Below, piece after piece: positions 21,625-30,722 of a DNA stretch of 32,862 bases. Made by a program: the position numbers and the translations under genes. Source of the stretch: an uncultured Alphaproteobacteria bacterium. GTDB taxonomy: Bacteria; Pseudomonadota; Alphaproteobacteria; HIMB59; GCA-002718135. The stretch covers positions 1-32,862 of the forward strand of contig CACEMP010000016.1 in assembly GCA_902560675.1 (NCBI GenBank), written 5' to 3'. The notes under the pieces were generated by a model that did not search any database, had not been told where the DNA came from, and saw nothing but the letters and a program-made list of their open reading frames with translations. Position 1 is the first letter of the stretch, and each line of letters opens with the position of its first letter.

Positions 21625-23897
21625 TGGATAAAATATTTACAAAAAATATTGAACATGAAAGTGCAGTAAAACATGTTACTGGAAAAGCAATTTATACTGA
21701 TGATATATCAGAACCTAAAAATTTACTTCACGCAGTAATTGGATACAGTAATTGTAGTAAAGGAGTAATAAAAAAAATTGATTATAAAGATGTTTTATCT
21801 TCAGATGGTGTAGTAGACATTATTACTGAAAAAGATATTGAAGGTATAAATGATGTTGGGCCAATATTTAAGGGAGATAAAATATTTACTTCAAAAAATA
21901 TAGAATATTATGGGCAACCAATTTTTGCAGTTATAGCAAAAACCAATAATTTAGCAAAAAAAGCTGCATTAAAAGTAAAAATAGACTTAAAAATATCTAA
22001 ACCGATCGTTTCAATTGAAGAAGCATTAAAGAAAAAATCATTTGTTTTAAAACCGAAGCATCTAACTAGAGGAAATATAAAAGATGGGTTTAAAAAATCT
22101 GACAACATTCTAAAAGGTAAATTATATTCAGGGGGTCAAGATCATTTTTATTTAGAAGGTCAAATTGCAATGACTATTCCACAAGAAGATAATAATTTAT
22201 TAGTTTATTCTTCAACACAACATCCATCAGAAACACAGCAAATTATTGGTAAAGTTCTTAAACAAAATTACAATAGTATCCATGTGATAGTAAGAAGAAT
22301 TGGTGGTGGTTTTGGAGGAAAAGAAACACAATCTTTTTTGTTTGCAGCCATTACAAGCATTGCAGCAAAAAAGTTATCTAAACCAGTAAAGTTAAGAGTC
22401 GATAGAGATGATGATATGATCATGACTGGAAAAAGGCATGATTTTTTATTTGATTATGAAGTAGGTTTTAATAATAATGGCGAAATACTTGCTCTAAAAA
22501 TAATGATGGCATCGAGATGTGGTATATCTCCAGATTTATCAGGAGCTATAAATGATAGAGCCATCTATCATATAGATAATGCATACTACATACCAAATAT
22601 AGAAATTAATTCGTATAGATGTAAAACAAATACTGTTTCAAATACTGCTTTTCGCGGATTTGGTGGGCCTCAAGGAATGTTTTGTATTGAAAATATTATT
22701 GAAAATATTTCTCAAAAATTAAAACTAGAAGCAAGTGAAATAAGAAAAGTTAATTTTTATAAAGAAAAAATTAAAAATACTACTCATTATGGGATGAGAA
22801 TTACTGACAATGTGATTGAAGATATTTTTAATAAACTAATTAAGAAATCTAATTACAAAAAAAGAAAAGCAGAAATTAATAATTTTAATAAAAAAAATAA
22901 AGTTCTTAAAAAAGGAATAGCAATAACACCTGTAAAGTTTGGAATATCATTTACAACTACTCATTTAAACCAAGGTGGTGCCTTAGTTCATATTTACACT
23001 GATGGATCCATTCATTTAAATCATGGAGGAATTGAAATGGGCCAAGGATTAATGACAAAACTTGCTTTAGTGGCTTCAAATGAATTTGGTCTTAATTACG
23101 AAAATATAAAAATCTCTTCAACGGATACAGAAAAAGTGCCTAACACATCAGCAAGTGCAGCATCAGCTACAACTGATATAAATGGAGCAGCAATTGTTAA
23201 TGCTATAAATAATATCAAATCAGGTCTAAATGAATTTATCTATGATTATTTTAAAACAAATAGCAAAATAAAATATGAAAATAATTTTGTTTATTTTGAT
23301 AAAAGAAAAATATCTTTTAAAGAATTGATAAATACTGCTTACTTAAATAGAATTCCATTGTCATCTTCAGGTTTCTATAAAACTGACAAAATTAATGTGA
23401 ATACAAAAACACTTCAAGGAAGGCCGTTCTTGTATTTTACTTATGGTGCAGCAGTAACAGAAGTAATTATTGATAAATTAACTGGTGAAAATAAAATACT
23501 TCAAGTAGATATAATTCATGATGTTGGCAATTCTATAAATAAGAGAATTGATAAAGGGCAAATTGAGGGTGGCTATATTCAAGGATTAGGTTGGCTCACA
23601 ACTGAAGAAGTATCTTGGAAATCAAATGGAATTCTAACAACTCATAGTCCTTCTACTTACAAAATACCTACCGCCGGTGAAACACCATTTAAATTTAATG
23701 TTGAAATATATGATCGTGGTTTTAATAAAGAGAAGGTTATTAATCGCTCTAAAGCTGTTGGAGAGCCACCATTTATGCTAGCAATTTCAAGTTTTATCGC
23801 ACTAAAGGACGCAGTATGTAATGCTAATGAAGAAAAAAATTCTGAAAAATTAATTGCACCTGCTACTGCTGAAAATATATTAAAAAGTTTGCACTAA
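21624..23897 (+). CDS. xdhB: Xanthine dehydrogenase large (molybdopterin) subunit
   Basis: The 757-aa catalytic subunit, which hydroxylates hypoxanthine and xanthine to urate at a molybdopterin centre. Key segments in order: HVTGKAIYTDDI (N-terminus), QDHFYLEGQIAM, the loop RRIGGGFGGKETQ, NTAFRGFGGPQG, HGGIEMGQGLMTK, ASAASATTDINGAA, and SKAVGEPPFMLAIS with the catalytic Glu714. Size and motifs match XdhB of bacteria with split XDH. It is flanked by xdhA (one-base overlap) and xdhC (one-base gap). No missing active-site piece is visible. Related aldehyde oxidases share this fold, but purine neighbours on both sides decide the call. Confidence 0.96.
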   Translation: MDKIFTKNIEHESAVKHVTGKAIYTDDISEPKNLLHAVIGYSNCSKGVIKKIDYKDVLSSDGVVDIITEKDIEGINDVGPIFKGDKIFTSKNIEYYGQPIFAVIAKTNNLAKKAALKVKIDLKISKPIVSIEEALKKKSFVLKPKHLTRGNIKDGFKKSDNILKGKLYSGGQDHFYLEGQIAMTIPQEDNNLLVYSSTQHPSETQQIIGKVLKQNYNSIHVIVRRIGGGFGGKETQSFLFAAITSIAAKKLSKPVKLRVDRDDDMIMTGKRHDFLFDYEVGFNNNGEILALKIMMASRCGISPDLSGAINDRAIYHIDNAYYIPNIEINSYRCKTNTVSNTAFRGFGGPQGMFCIENIIENISQKLKLEASEIRKVNFYKEKIKNTTHYGMRITDNVIEDIFNKLIKKSNYKKRKAEINNFNKKNKVLKKGIAITPVKFGISFTTTHLNQGGALVHIYTDGSIHLNHGGIEMGQGLMTKLALVASNEFGLNYENIKISSTDTEKVPNTSASAASATTDINGAAIVNAINNIKSGLNEFIYDYFKTNSKIKYENNFVYFDKRKISFKELINTAYLNRIPLSSSGFYKTDKINVNTKTLQGRPFLYFTYGAAVTEVIIDKLTGENKILQVDIIHDVGNSINKRIDKGQIEGGYIQGLGWLTTEEVSWKSNGILTTHSPSTYKIPTAGETPFKFNVEIYDRGFNKEKVINRSKAVGEPPFMLAISSFIALKDAVCNANEEKNSEKLIAPATAENILKSLH

Positions 23898-23898
23898 T

Positions 23899-24729
23899 AT
23901 GAATCTTAAAAAGTTAAGTAAAAATATAAGTTTTAACAGTAAAATAGTTAAAGCTAAAATTATTGAAGTTAAAGGATCATCGCCCAATAGTTTAGATGAC
24001 ATTATATTAATCTCAACTGATACTATCTTTGGAACTATAGGTGGCGGAAACTTAGAATATTTAGTTATAGATGAAGCGAAAAAATTAATAGATAAAAATA
24101 TAGCTAATAAAGTAATGAATATTCCGCTTGGACCAGGAATTGGACAATGTTGTGGTGGATACGTACAAGTTAAATTAAGTTTACATAATAATTCCAAAGA
24201 TGCACTAAAAGATGAATATATTGTTAATAATGTTAAACCTAACTTATATATCTTTGGATCCGGACATATTGGTCAAGCATTAATTTCTAAGTTAGAAAAT
24301 ATTAATTTTAATACTTTTATAATTGATTCAAGAGAAGATTATTTAAAAATGACAAATATCAAAGATATAAATTATTTACTTTCAAAAAAACCTTGGGAGA
24401 TTGTATCAAAACTAGAAGATAATTCTTATTTTATAGTCTTAACTCACAGTCATGATTATGACTTAAAAATATTAAATGAAATTTTAAAAAAAAATAATAC
24501 TTTTGTTGGTTTAATTGGATCTCTTACAAAGAAAAAAAGGTTTTATAAAAGATTGATTGATAATGGTCACAATAAATCAATAGTTGATAAAATTGAGTGT
24601 CCGATTGGAATTGATATTGGTAATTCAAAAGATCCGAATGAAATAGCTTTCTCAATAATTACAAGAATAATATCAATAAAAAATAGCTTGAAACATTTAT
24701 CAAATAATAAAATTAAAAAAGTTATATGA
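23899..24729 (+). CDS. xdhC: Xanthine dehydrogenase accessory protein
   Basis: A 276-aa XdhC-family chaperone that binds molybdenum cofactor, promotes its sulfuration and delivers it to XdhB. It has the N-terminal GTIGGGNLEYLVIDEA and GPGIGQCCGGYVQV segments, then a Rossmann-type LYIFGSGHIGQAL (about 116-128), VLTHSHDYDLKIL, FVGLIGSLTKKKRF and a terminal CPIGIDIGNSKDPNEIAFSI. The two adjacent cysteines in the QCCGG stretch are the family's cofactor-binding feature. It lies one base after xdhB and overlaps guaD by four bases (ATGA). Secure. Confidence 0.95.
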   Translation: MNLKKLSKNISFNSKIVKAKIIEVKGSSPNSLDDIILISTDTIFGTIGGGNLEYLVIDEAKKLIDKNIANKVMNIPLGPGIGQCCGGYVQVKLSLHNNSKDALKDEYIVNNVKPNLYIFGSGHIGQALISKLENINFNTFIIDSREDYLKMTNIKDINYLLSKKPWEIVSKLEDNSYFIVLTHSHDYDLKILNEILKKNNTFVGLIGSLTKKKRFYKRLIDNGHNKSIVDKIECPIGIDIGNSKDPNEIAFSIITRIISIKNSLKHLSNNKIKKVI

Positions 24730-25193
24730 CAAACATAGATTTTATGAAAAGAGCTATTTTACTTTCAATTGATAATATCAAAAATAATGGAGGTCCTTTT
24801 GGATGCGTAATTGTAAAAGAAAATGAAATTATTGCAGAGGGAGTAAATAGAGTAACATTTAACAATGATCCTACTGCTCATGCTGAAATTGTTGCTATTA
24901 GAAATGCATGTCAAAAATTAAATACCTTTAATTTAGAGGGTTGTGAATTGTATTCCAGTTGCGAACCATGTCCTATGTGCTTGAGTGCGATATATTGGTC
25001 ACATATAGACAAAGTATATTATGGTAATTCTAGAGAAGATGCTGCAAAAATTAAATTTGATGACAAGTTTATTTATGATGAACTATCACTAGAAATAAAA
25101 GAGAGAAAAATCCCTATCAGTCAATTATCACGTGACGAGGCAATAAAAGCATTTAATATTTGGGAAAAAGAAGAAAATAAAATAAGATATTAA
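24726..25193 (+). CDS. guaD: Guanine deaminase (cytidine-deaminase-like fold)
   Basis: Deaminates guanine to xanthine, the feed into the Xdh step. The 155-aa protein is of the B. subtilis GuaD type, not the amidohydrolase type. Zinc ligands are His52 and catalytic Glu54 in TAHAEI, and Cys82/Cys85 in CEPCPMC. Upstream GGPFGCVIV and the late AAKIKFDDKFIYDE match GuaD rather than TadA. tRNA adenosine deaminase shares the fold, but the C-terminal part, its placement between xdhC and puuD, and the family-specific DDKFIYDEL segment favour guanine deaminase. Overlaps xdhC by four bases. Confidence 0.9.
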   Translation: MTNIDFMKRAILLSIDNIKNNGGPFGCVIVKENEIIAEGVNRVTFNNDPTAHAEIVAIRNACQKLNTFNLEGCELYSSCEPCPMCLSAIYWSHIDKVYYGNSREDAAKIKFDDKFIYDELSLEIKERKIPISQLSRDEAIKAFNIWEKEENKIRY

Positions 25194-25194
25194 T

Positions 25195-26637
25195 ATGGAA
25201 TTGTTTCTTAAAATTGTTGCACCAGTTCAATCTTATGACTTCCAAACCTTTTTTCATAATTTACTTTTGTCACTACCAGCATCAGCATTATTAGGATTAT
25301 TATTATTTTTTATCCTTGGGGCATTTTCAGGTTTAAAATCTAAAGAACAAAGGCTCTATATTGTAATTGCAACTACAATAGTTATAGCTTTTACTGCAGC
25401 TTTTTATAATTTAGGAGTTCCAACAGAAACTTTATTTGCGGTATATTCTGAGTGGCTACATTTAATTGTTAGATGGGTTCATATAATTGTTGGTGTAGCT
25501 TGGATTGGAACATCATTTTATTTTAATTGGCTAGATAGTAGATTGGAAAGAGATGATCCAGATTTTAAACACCTTGATGGTTATTTATGGTCTGTTCATT
25601 CAGGTGGGTTTTATAGAATTGAAAAATTAAAGGGACCTCCTAAAAAACTTCCAAAAGTTCTACATTGGTTCAAATGGGAGGCGTATGCAACTTGGATAAG
25701 TGGTTTTGTACTACTTATTTTAGTTTATTACTTAAATGCAAGCTCTATGATGTTGGGAGCAAGCGGTTTTATATTAACACCCTTTCAAGCAATTTTAATA
25801 TCTATATTCTTACTTATAGGATCTTGGCTTCTATATGATTATCTTTGTAAAAATGTTTTAAAAGATAATGAACAAACTTTGATTGCAACTGGTGTTTTAT
25901 TATTTGTATTATTAAGTTATTTTTTAACCCAAATTTATGGATCAAGAGCTGCATACATACATGTTGGAGCAATTATTGGCACCATTATGGCAGCTAATGT
26001 TTTTAGAGTCATTATTCCTGCACAAAGAAATCTTGTTAGATCAGCTGAAAACAAACAAAAGCCAAATTTAAATCTTTCATTAGAAGCAAAAAACAGATCA
26101 ATTCATAATAATTATTTTACACTACCTGTTTTATTTATCATGATTAGTTCACATTTTTCTTTTACGTATGGGGCAGTAAATAATTGGTTAATTTTAGCTG
26201 TTATATCAATAGCTGGTATTTTAACTCGCCATTACTTTAATTTAAGAAATAAAAAACAATATAAATTTTGGATTTTACCGTCAGCTGGTTTAATCATGTT
26301 TTTTTTAATGACTTTAAGTAGTCTTTCAATATTTGAAAAAAAAGATGTAAATGCATCTCTTTCTTTAGAATTAGTCAGTTTCAATGAAGTACAAAATATA
26401 ATTAAATACAGATGTGGAACATGTCATGCCAAATACCCAACTTTTGAAGGTATTGAAGCAGCACCAAAAGGAGTTGTATATGACACAGCTCTAGATATTG
26501 TAAATAATATAAAATTAATCAAAGCTCAGGCTATTGATGCTGAAATTATGCCTCCGAATAATCTTACTGGTATTACAAAAAATGAAAGAGAAATATTAAA
26601 AGTTTGGATAGAGCAAGGTGCAAATATCAATAATTAA
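25195..26637 (+). CDS. puuD: Membrane urate hydroxylase with C-terminal cytochrome c domain
   Basis: A 480-aa inner-membrane enzyme that oxidises urate to 5-hydroxyisourate. Unlike uricase or flavin HpxO it passes electrons to a fused cytochrome c instead of directly to oxygen. About eight hydrophobic helices make the N-terminal domain, with WVHIIVGVAWIGTSFYFNW and VHSGGFYRIEK as conserved family segments. The C-terminal domain has a single haem c site, CGTCH (Cys407, Cys410, His411), with a likely axial Met452 in AEIMPPNNL. The domain is presumably periplasmic and donates to the respiratory chain. It is the last gene of the plus arm and ends overlapping the glycosylase gene tail to tail by 11 bases. 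Secure. Confidence 0.95.
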   Translation: MELFLKIVAPVQSYDFQTFFHNLLLSLPASALLGLLLFFILGAFSGLKSKEQRLYIVIATTIVIAFTAAFYNLGVPTETLFAVYSEWLHLIVRWVHIIVGVAWIGTSFYFNWLDSRLERDDPDFKHLDGYLWSVHSGGFYRIEKLKGPPKKLPKVLHWFKWEAYATWISGFVLLILVYYLNASSMMLGASGFILTPFQAILISIFLLIGSWLLYDYLCKNVLKDNEQTLIATGVLLFVLLSYFLTQIYGSRAAYIHVGAIIGTIMAANVFRVIIPAQRNLVRSAENKQKPNLNLSLEAKNRSIHNNYFTLPVLFIMISSHFSFTYGAVNNWLILAVISIAGILTRHYFNLRNKKQYKFWILPSAGLIMFFLMTLSSLSIFEKKDVNASLSLELVSFNEVQNIIKYRCGTCHAKYPTFEGIEAAPKGVVYDTALDIVNNIKLIKAQAIDAEIMPPNNLTGITKNEREILKVWIEQGANINN

Positions 26638-27244
26638 CTGGAATAGGATCTAATGATCTCCATAAATACCATGTGGCTTGTGAACTATATGGACTCCATT
26701 TTTTATAAAGTAATTTAAGTTTTCTTTCACTTATAGGAAGTTGAACTTTATAAAGTTTTGAAATAGCTTTTAAAAACCCTAAATCACCTGTTGGAAAAAT
26801 ATTTGAACTTCCATAACTAAACATCAAAAACATATGGATAGTCCAATTCCCTACACCTTTTATTTCAATTAAATTATTATAAATTTCTTCTTCAGAAGTT
26901 TTATTTATATTTTTTATGAAGTTCTTGTTTTGTAAAAAAAATTTAGAAATATTTCTAATATACAAAATTTTTTGTCTTGATAGACCGCATTTTCGTAAAT
27001 CTGTAGCACGTAATTTAGATACAGTTTGCGGTGTTATATTTCTTTTAAGTTTAAAAAATTTAGTTTTCATCGAATCAGCTGCTGAAACTGATATTTGTTG
27101 ACCAATTATTGAATTAATTAATGAATGAAAATAATTGGTATTTAAATTTAAACATTCATTATTGTAAGTTTGAATTAATTTCTTCAAAACTTTATCTTTT
27201 TTTGATAGATAAATCTTACCTTTATTCCAATATTTAGGTCTCAT
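26627..27244 (-). CDS. alkA: DNA-3-methyladenine glycosylase II-like (HhH-GPD)
   Basis: A 205-aa base-excision repair glycosylase of the HhH-GPD superfamily that removes alkylated purines. The helix-hairpin-helix is LIEIKGVGNWTIHMFLMF (125-142), followed by FPTGDLGFLKA with the catalytic Asp154 in the family position. Upstream, SLINSIIGQQISVSAADSM is typical of the AlkA branch. There is no iron-sulfur cysteine motif, so it is not a MutY/Nth type, and the ~90-residue N-terminal domain of E. coli AlkA is missing, making it the short form common in many bacteria. Its ATG lies base-to-base with the divergent small ORF. Family sure; substrate range inferred. Confidence 0.88.
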   Translation of the reverse strand: MRPKYWNKGKIYLSKKDKVLKKLIQTYNNECLNLNTNYFHSLINSIIGQQISVSAADSMKTKFFKLKRNITPQTVSKLRATDLRKCGLSRQKILYIRNISKFFLQNKNFIKNINKTSEEEIYNNLIEIKGVGNWTIHMFLMFSYGSSNIFPTGDLGFLKAISKLYKVQLPISERKLKLLYKKWSPYSSQATWYLWRSLDPIPVNY

Positions 27245-27433
27245 ATGAATTATTATAACAAATTTAAAAAAATAATATCATACATAAATTTTATTTTTGG
27301 AATTTATTTATGGGCTTTAGTAATATATGCAATATTAAGAGCTACAGGATTAATTAAAAGATTTGCGTTACAAGAACATCTCTTAGGTGAGTATTTATCA
27401 ATACCTATTAAATTTATTTTAAGTTTATTTTAA
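27245..27433 (+). CDS. Small putative membrane protein
   Basis: A 62-aa frame reading MNYYNKFKKIISYINFIFGI and continuing with one clear hydrophobic stretch (FIFGIYLWALVIYAIL), a short basic/charged middle and a second weaker hydrophobic end. I do not recognise a family. Its ATG directly abuts the divergent alkA ATG (CATATG at 27242-27247), so it can have no private upstream space. It runs 8 bases before the DMT transporter start, which would make it the first gene of a two-gene unit. It is likely real because the gap otherwise lacks explanation, but could be a 5' leader of the transporter message. Confidence 0.5.
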   Translation: MNYYNKFKKIISYINFIFGIYLWALVIYAILRATGLIKRFALQEHLLGEYLSIPIKFILSLF

Positions 27434-27441
27434 TAAATAAT

Positions 27442-28335
27442 ATGATCTATTATTACTTTATTGCAATGGCTGCTGCTCTTTGTTGGGCAATAGCATCTTT
27501 AGTATCAGCTGATGTTACAAGAACTATTGGAGGTTTGGCCTTTAATCGTCTTAGATTATTTTTTGTATCTATAATGCTAATTGCTTACACATTTTATATA
27601 AATACTTGGAATACAATTAATGTTGATTACTTAACTATTATTATAATTTCAGGAATTGTAGGCATATTTTTAGGTGATACATTATTGTTTATTGCTTTAC
27701 AAAAAATTGGGCCAAGAAGAAATAATATTTTATTTTCATTAGCTGCTCCTTTTACTGTGGTAATTAATATTTTTTTTCTAAATGAACTTACTTCAACTAT
27801 AAGTATTATTGGATGTTTTGTTGTTTTTTTTGGTGTTGTTTTTGCAATTTCCTATGGAGATAAAAAGGGATCTGAGCATAGATGGGAAAAAGTAGAAGGT
27901 CCACTTTATATAGGAATTATTTTATCCATTGGAGCCGCTTTGTGCCAAGCAATTGGGTTAGTTATGATGAAACCTATATTGTCAGATGGAGCGGATCCAA
28001 TAGCTTCGGCTGCAATTAGAACAACAATTTCATGTATTTTTTTGTCATTTACATTTTTTTTAAATTATGAAGTCTTTAATACAAAAGTTAATCTTACAGC
28101 AAAAATTATTTACCAATCAATTCTTAGTGGTTTTTTAGGAATGGCCTTAGGTATGAGTTTACTTTTAATCGCATTACAAAAAGCTGATGCAGGAATTGTT
28201 GCAACATTATCTTCCACTAGTCCTATAATGATATTATTTCTTCTTTGGATATTAACAAAAAAAATACCCTCTTATGGTGCTTGGATAGGTACAATGATTG
28301 CTATTTTTGGAACAGGATTAATTTTTATCTATTAG
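27442..28335 (+). CDS. EamA/DMT family transporter
   Basis: A 297-aa inner-membrane protein with about ten hydrophobic helices in two EamA repeats. The first begins [17 protein letters not shown] and includes [25 protein letters not shown]. The second includes [19 protein letters not shown] and [30 protein letters not shown], a mirrored copy of the first repeat's end. A charged cytosolic loop ([16 protein letters not shown]) links them. The transported compound is unknown. It overlaps the end of aspS tail to tail by 18 bases. It is clearly different from the DMT gene at 9222 in sequence. Confidence 0.88.
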   Translation: MIYYYFIAMAAALCWAIASLVSADVTRTIGGLAFNRLRLFFVSIMLIAYTFYINTWNTINVDYLTIIIISGIVGIFLGDTLLFIALQKIGPRRNNILFSLAAPFTVVINIFFLNELTSTISIIGCFVVFFGVVFAISYGDKKGSEHRWEKVEGPLYIGIILSIGAALCQAIGLVMMKPILSDGADPIASAAIRTTISCIFLSFTFFLNYEVFNTKVNLTAKIIYQSILSGFLGMALGMSLLLIALQKADAGIVATLSSTSPIMILFLLWILTKKIPSYGAWIGTMIAIFGTGLIFIY

Positions 28336-30078
28336 TTTTATACCTAATTCTTCTAATCTTTCTTTATCAATACTTGCAGGAGCATTCATCATTAAATCCA
28401 TAGCTTGTTGATTCATTGGAAATGCTATTACTTCTCTAATGTTTGGTTCATCGGCAAGTAACATAACAATTCTATCAATACCTGGTGCACTACCTCCGTG
28501 AGGAGGTGCTCCAAACTTGAGAGCATTAAGCATTCCTGAAAATTTTTTCTCTAAATCTTCTTTAGAATATCCAGCTATATCAAAGGCTTTATACATAATT
28601 TCTGGTTTATGATTTCTAATTGCACCAGATGATAGTTCCACACCATTACATACAATGTCGTATTGATAAGCTTTGATATCAAGAGGATCTTTTTTTTCTA
28701 AAGCTTCCATCTCACCTTGAGGCATTGAAAAAGGATTATGACTAAATTGTATTTTATTAGTTTTTTCATCAATTTCATACATTGGAAAATCAACTATCCA
28801 ACAAAATTCAAAAGAATTTTTATCGAGTAGATTTAAATCATTGCATATTTTCTCTCTAACTTTTCCAGAAAATAATTGCGCTTCTTTTAATTTATCACAT
28901 ATGAAAAATATTGAATCATTTTCTGTAAGTTTTAATAACGATAATTGATCATCATTTAAATTTTTTGCAATTGGTCCTTTAAAACTATTATCTGTAAATG
29001 AAATATATCCTAATCCTGCTGCGCCCTCTTCTCTTGCCCAATTATTTAATTTATCAAAGAAACTTCTAGGTTGATCTCCAGTATTTTTAACAATTATTCC
29101 CTTAACAACTGATCCTTTTTCTATTTGACTACTAAATATTTTAAAATTTGAACCTTTAAATACAGTTGTGTAATCTTCTATTTTAAGTGGATTTCTTAAA
29201 TCTGGCTTATCTGTACCATAAAATTCCATTGTGTCATTATATGGGATTCTTTTAAAAGGGTATGGGCTTACTTTTATGTCATCATTTTTTTTATTTTCAT
29301 TAAAAACTTCAAATAAAACTGGTTCAATAGCATTAAACACATCTTCTTGAGTTACAAAGCTCATTTCAAAGTCTAATTGATAAAATTCACCAGGTGATCT
29401 ATCAGCCCTACTATCTTCATCTCTAAAACATGGAGCTATTTGAAAATATTTATCAAAACCTGCAATCATTAATAGTTGTTTAAATTGTTGAGGTGCTTGA
29501 GGTAGTGCATAAAACTTTCCTTGGTGTATTCTTGAAGGCACTAAATAATCTCTTGCACCTTCAGGAGACGAAGAAGTTAGAATAGGTGTTTGAAACTCAA
29601 TAAAGCCTCTATCATTCATTTTCTTTCTGATATCTGTAATAATTTTATTACGTAATAATATATTTGAATGTAATTTATTTCTTCTGAGATCAAGGAATCT
29701 ATACTTCAGTCTTATTTCTTCGCCATATTCTATATCTGAATTTACAGGTAATGGTAAGATATCAGAATTTGATAAAAGTTCATATTCTTCAATTTTAACT
29801 TCAATATCACCAGTATGAAGGTTTTTATTTATTGTTTCATCTGATCTTTTAACTACAATACCTGATATTCTTAAAACACTTTCATTATTTAAATTACTAA
29901 TTTTTTCAAATAATTTATTAGATCCGTCAATTACACACTGAGTTATTCCAAAATTATCTCTCAAATCTATGAATAGTAAGTTGCCATGGTCTCTAATTGT
30001 ATCAACCCATCCAGATAATATTACCTTTTCTTCAAGATTTTGAATATTTAATTGATTACATAAATGAGTACGATACAT
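28318..30078 (-). CDS. aspS: Aspartyl-tRNA synthetase
   Basis: Class II aminoacyl-tRNA synthetase of 586 aa charging tRNA-Asp. It has the N-terminal OB anticodon-binding domain ([23 protein letters not shown]), motif 2 around [24 protein letters not shown], the inserted GAD domain of bacterial AspRS in the middle, and motif 3 [19 protein letters not shown] near the C-terminus. Length is normal for the bacterial type (about 590). It is the last gene of the minus-strand unit with the HdaA-like and DUF2066-like genes, 15 bases after the former. Whether it is discriminating or also makes Asp-tRNA-Asn cannot be told from what I can see. Secure. Confidence 0.97.
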   Translation of the reverse strand: MYRTHLCNQLNIQNLEEKVILSGWVDTIRDHGNLLFIDLRDNFGITQCVIDGSNKLFEKISNLNNESVLRISGIVVKRSDETINKNLHTGDIEVKIEEYELLSNSDILPLPVNSDIEYGEEIRLKYRFLDLRRNKLHSNILLRNKIITDIRKKMNDRGFIEFQTPILTSSSPEGARDYLVPSRIHQGKFYALPQAPQQFKQLLMIAGFDKYFQIAPCFRDEDSRADRSPGEFYQLDFEMSFVTQEDVFNAIEPVLFEVFNENKKNDDIKVSPYPFKRIPYNDTMEFYGTDKPDLRNPLKIEDYTTVFKGSNFKIFSSQIEKGSVVKGIIVKNTGDQPRSFFDKLNNWAREEGAAGLGYISFTDNSFKGPIAKNLNDDQLSLLKLTENDSIFFICDKLKEAQLFSGKVREKICNDLNLLDKNSFEFCWIVDFPMYEIDEKTNKIQFSHNPFSMPQGEMEALEKKDPLDIKAYQYDIVCNGVELSSGAIRNHKPEIMYKAFDIAGYSKEDLEKKFSGMLNALKFGAPPHGGSAPGIDRIVMLLADEPNIREVIAFPMNQQAMDLMMNAPASIDKERLEELGIKLIDKN

Positions 30079-30093
30079 AGTTTAATTTAGTTT

Positions 30094-30720
30094 TTACAAT
30101 ATTTCTTTAATTAATGGTATTGTTAATTCTCTTTTCTTTTCAAGAGATAGTTTATCTAATTTTTCAACAATCATGAACATTTCGTTATATGAACGCTTAG
30201 ATCTTTTAATTATAAATTCAAATATCTCTTTTGAATTAATGATAAATTGTTTATCTGTAAAAAACTTAGTTAAAATATTTAGTAACATATCATCATCTGG
30301 TTGATTTATTTTTATTAGGTCAAAAATTTTTATTCTTGAAGATAAGTCATCAAAAGAAAAGGATAATTCTTTAATAGTATATTCAGAAATTATTAATAAT
30401 TTTAAATTTTTAAAATGGCAGTGATTAATTAAATGGAATATTTGTTCCTGATCAAGAGAATCATTAAAATTATCAACTAAAATGCTAGTATTAGTATTTA
30501 ATAAAAATTCAAAATTATTATTAAATAAAATTGCATCATTTTTCTTTTGCCACATACTTCCTAATAAGGATTTTCCAGATTTTTTTGGACCAGTTAAATA
30601 AATTTTTGATTTATTGTGATTTAATAAATTAAAATAAGCGTTATGATTTGTTTCATTTACATAAAAATTATTTTTGTTATCTTGATTAGAAAATTTAAAA
30701 TTAAATGTTTTTTGCTTCAT
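30094..30720 (-). CDS. HdaA-like DnaA-related ATPase
   Basis: A 208-aa AAA+ protein resembling alphaproteobacterial HdaA, the DnaA paralogue that stimulates ATP hydrolysis by DnaA at the replisome. Seen are NFYVNETNHNAYFNLL, the P-loop GPKKSGKS (44-51), a Walker-B-like ILVDNFND (80-87) that lacks the usual acidic pair, and SFDDLSSRIKIFDLIKINQPDDD (sensor/box VII region). A lid-like helical part follows and there is no DNA-binding domain IV, fitting Hda rather than DnaA. It lies between the DUF2066-like gene (2-base gap) and aspS. The call rests on fold, size and conserved neighbourhood; moderately sure. Confidence 0.7.
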   Translation of the reverse strand: MKQKTFNFKFSNQDNKNNFYVNETNHNAYFNLLNHNKSKIYLTGPKKSGKSLLGSMWQKKNDAILFNNNFEFLLNTNTSILVDNFNDSLDQEQIFHLINHCHFKNLKLLIISEYTIKELSFSFDDLSSRIKIFDLIKINQPDDDMLLNILTKFFTDKQFIINSKEIFEFIIKRSKRSYNEMFMIVEKLDKLSLEKKRELTIPLIKEIL

Positions 30721-30722
30721 TA

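Noticed and set aside
24726..25193. tRNA adenosine deaminase (TadA) identity for the small deaminase
   Set aside because: The fold is shared, but the late FDDKFIYDE segment and the purine operon position match guanine deaminase.
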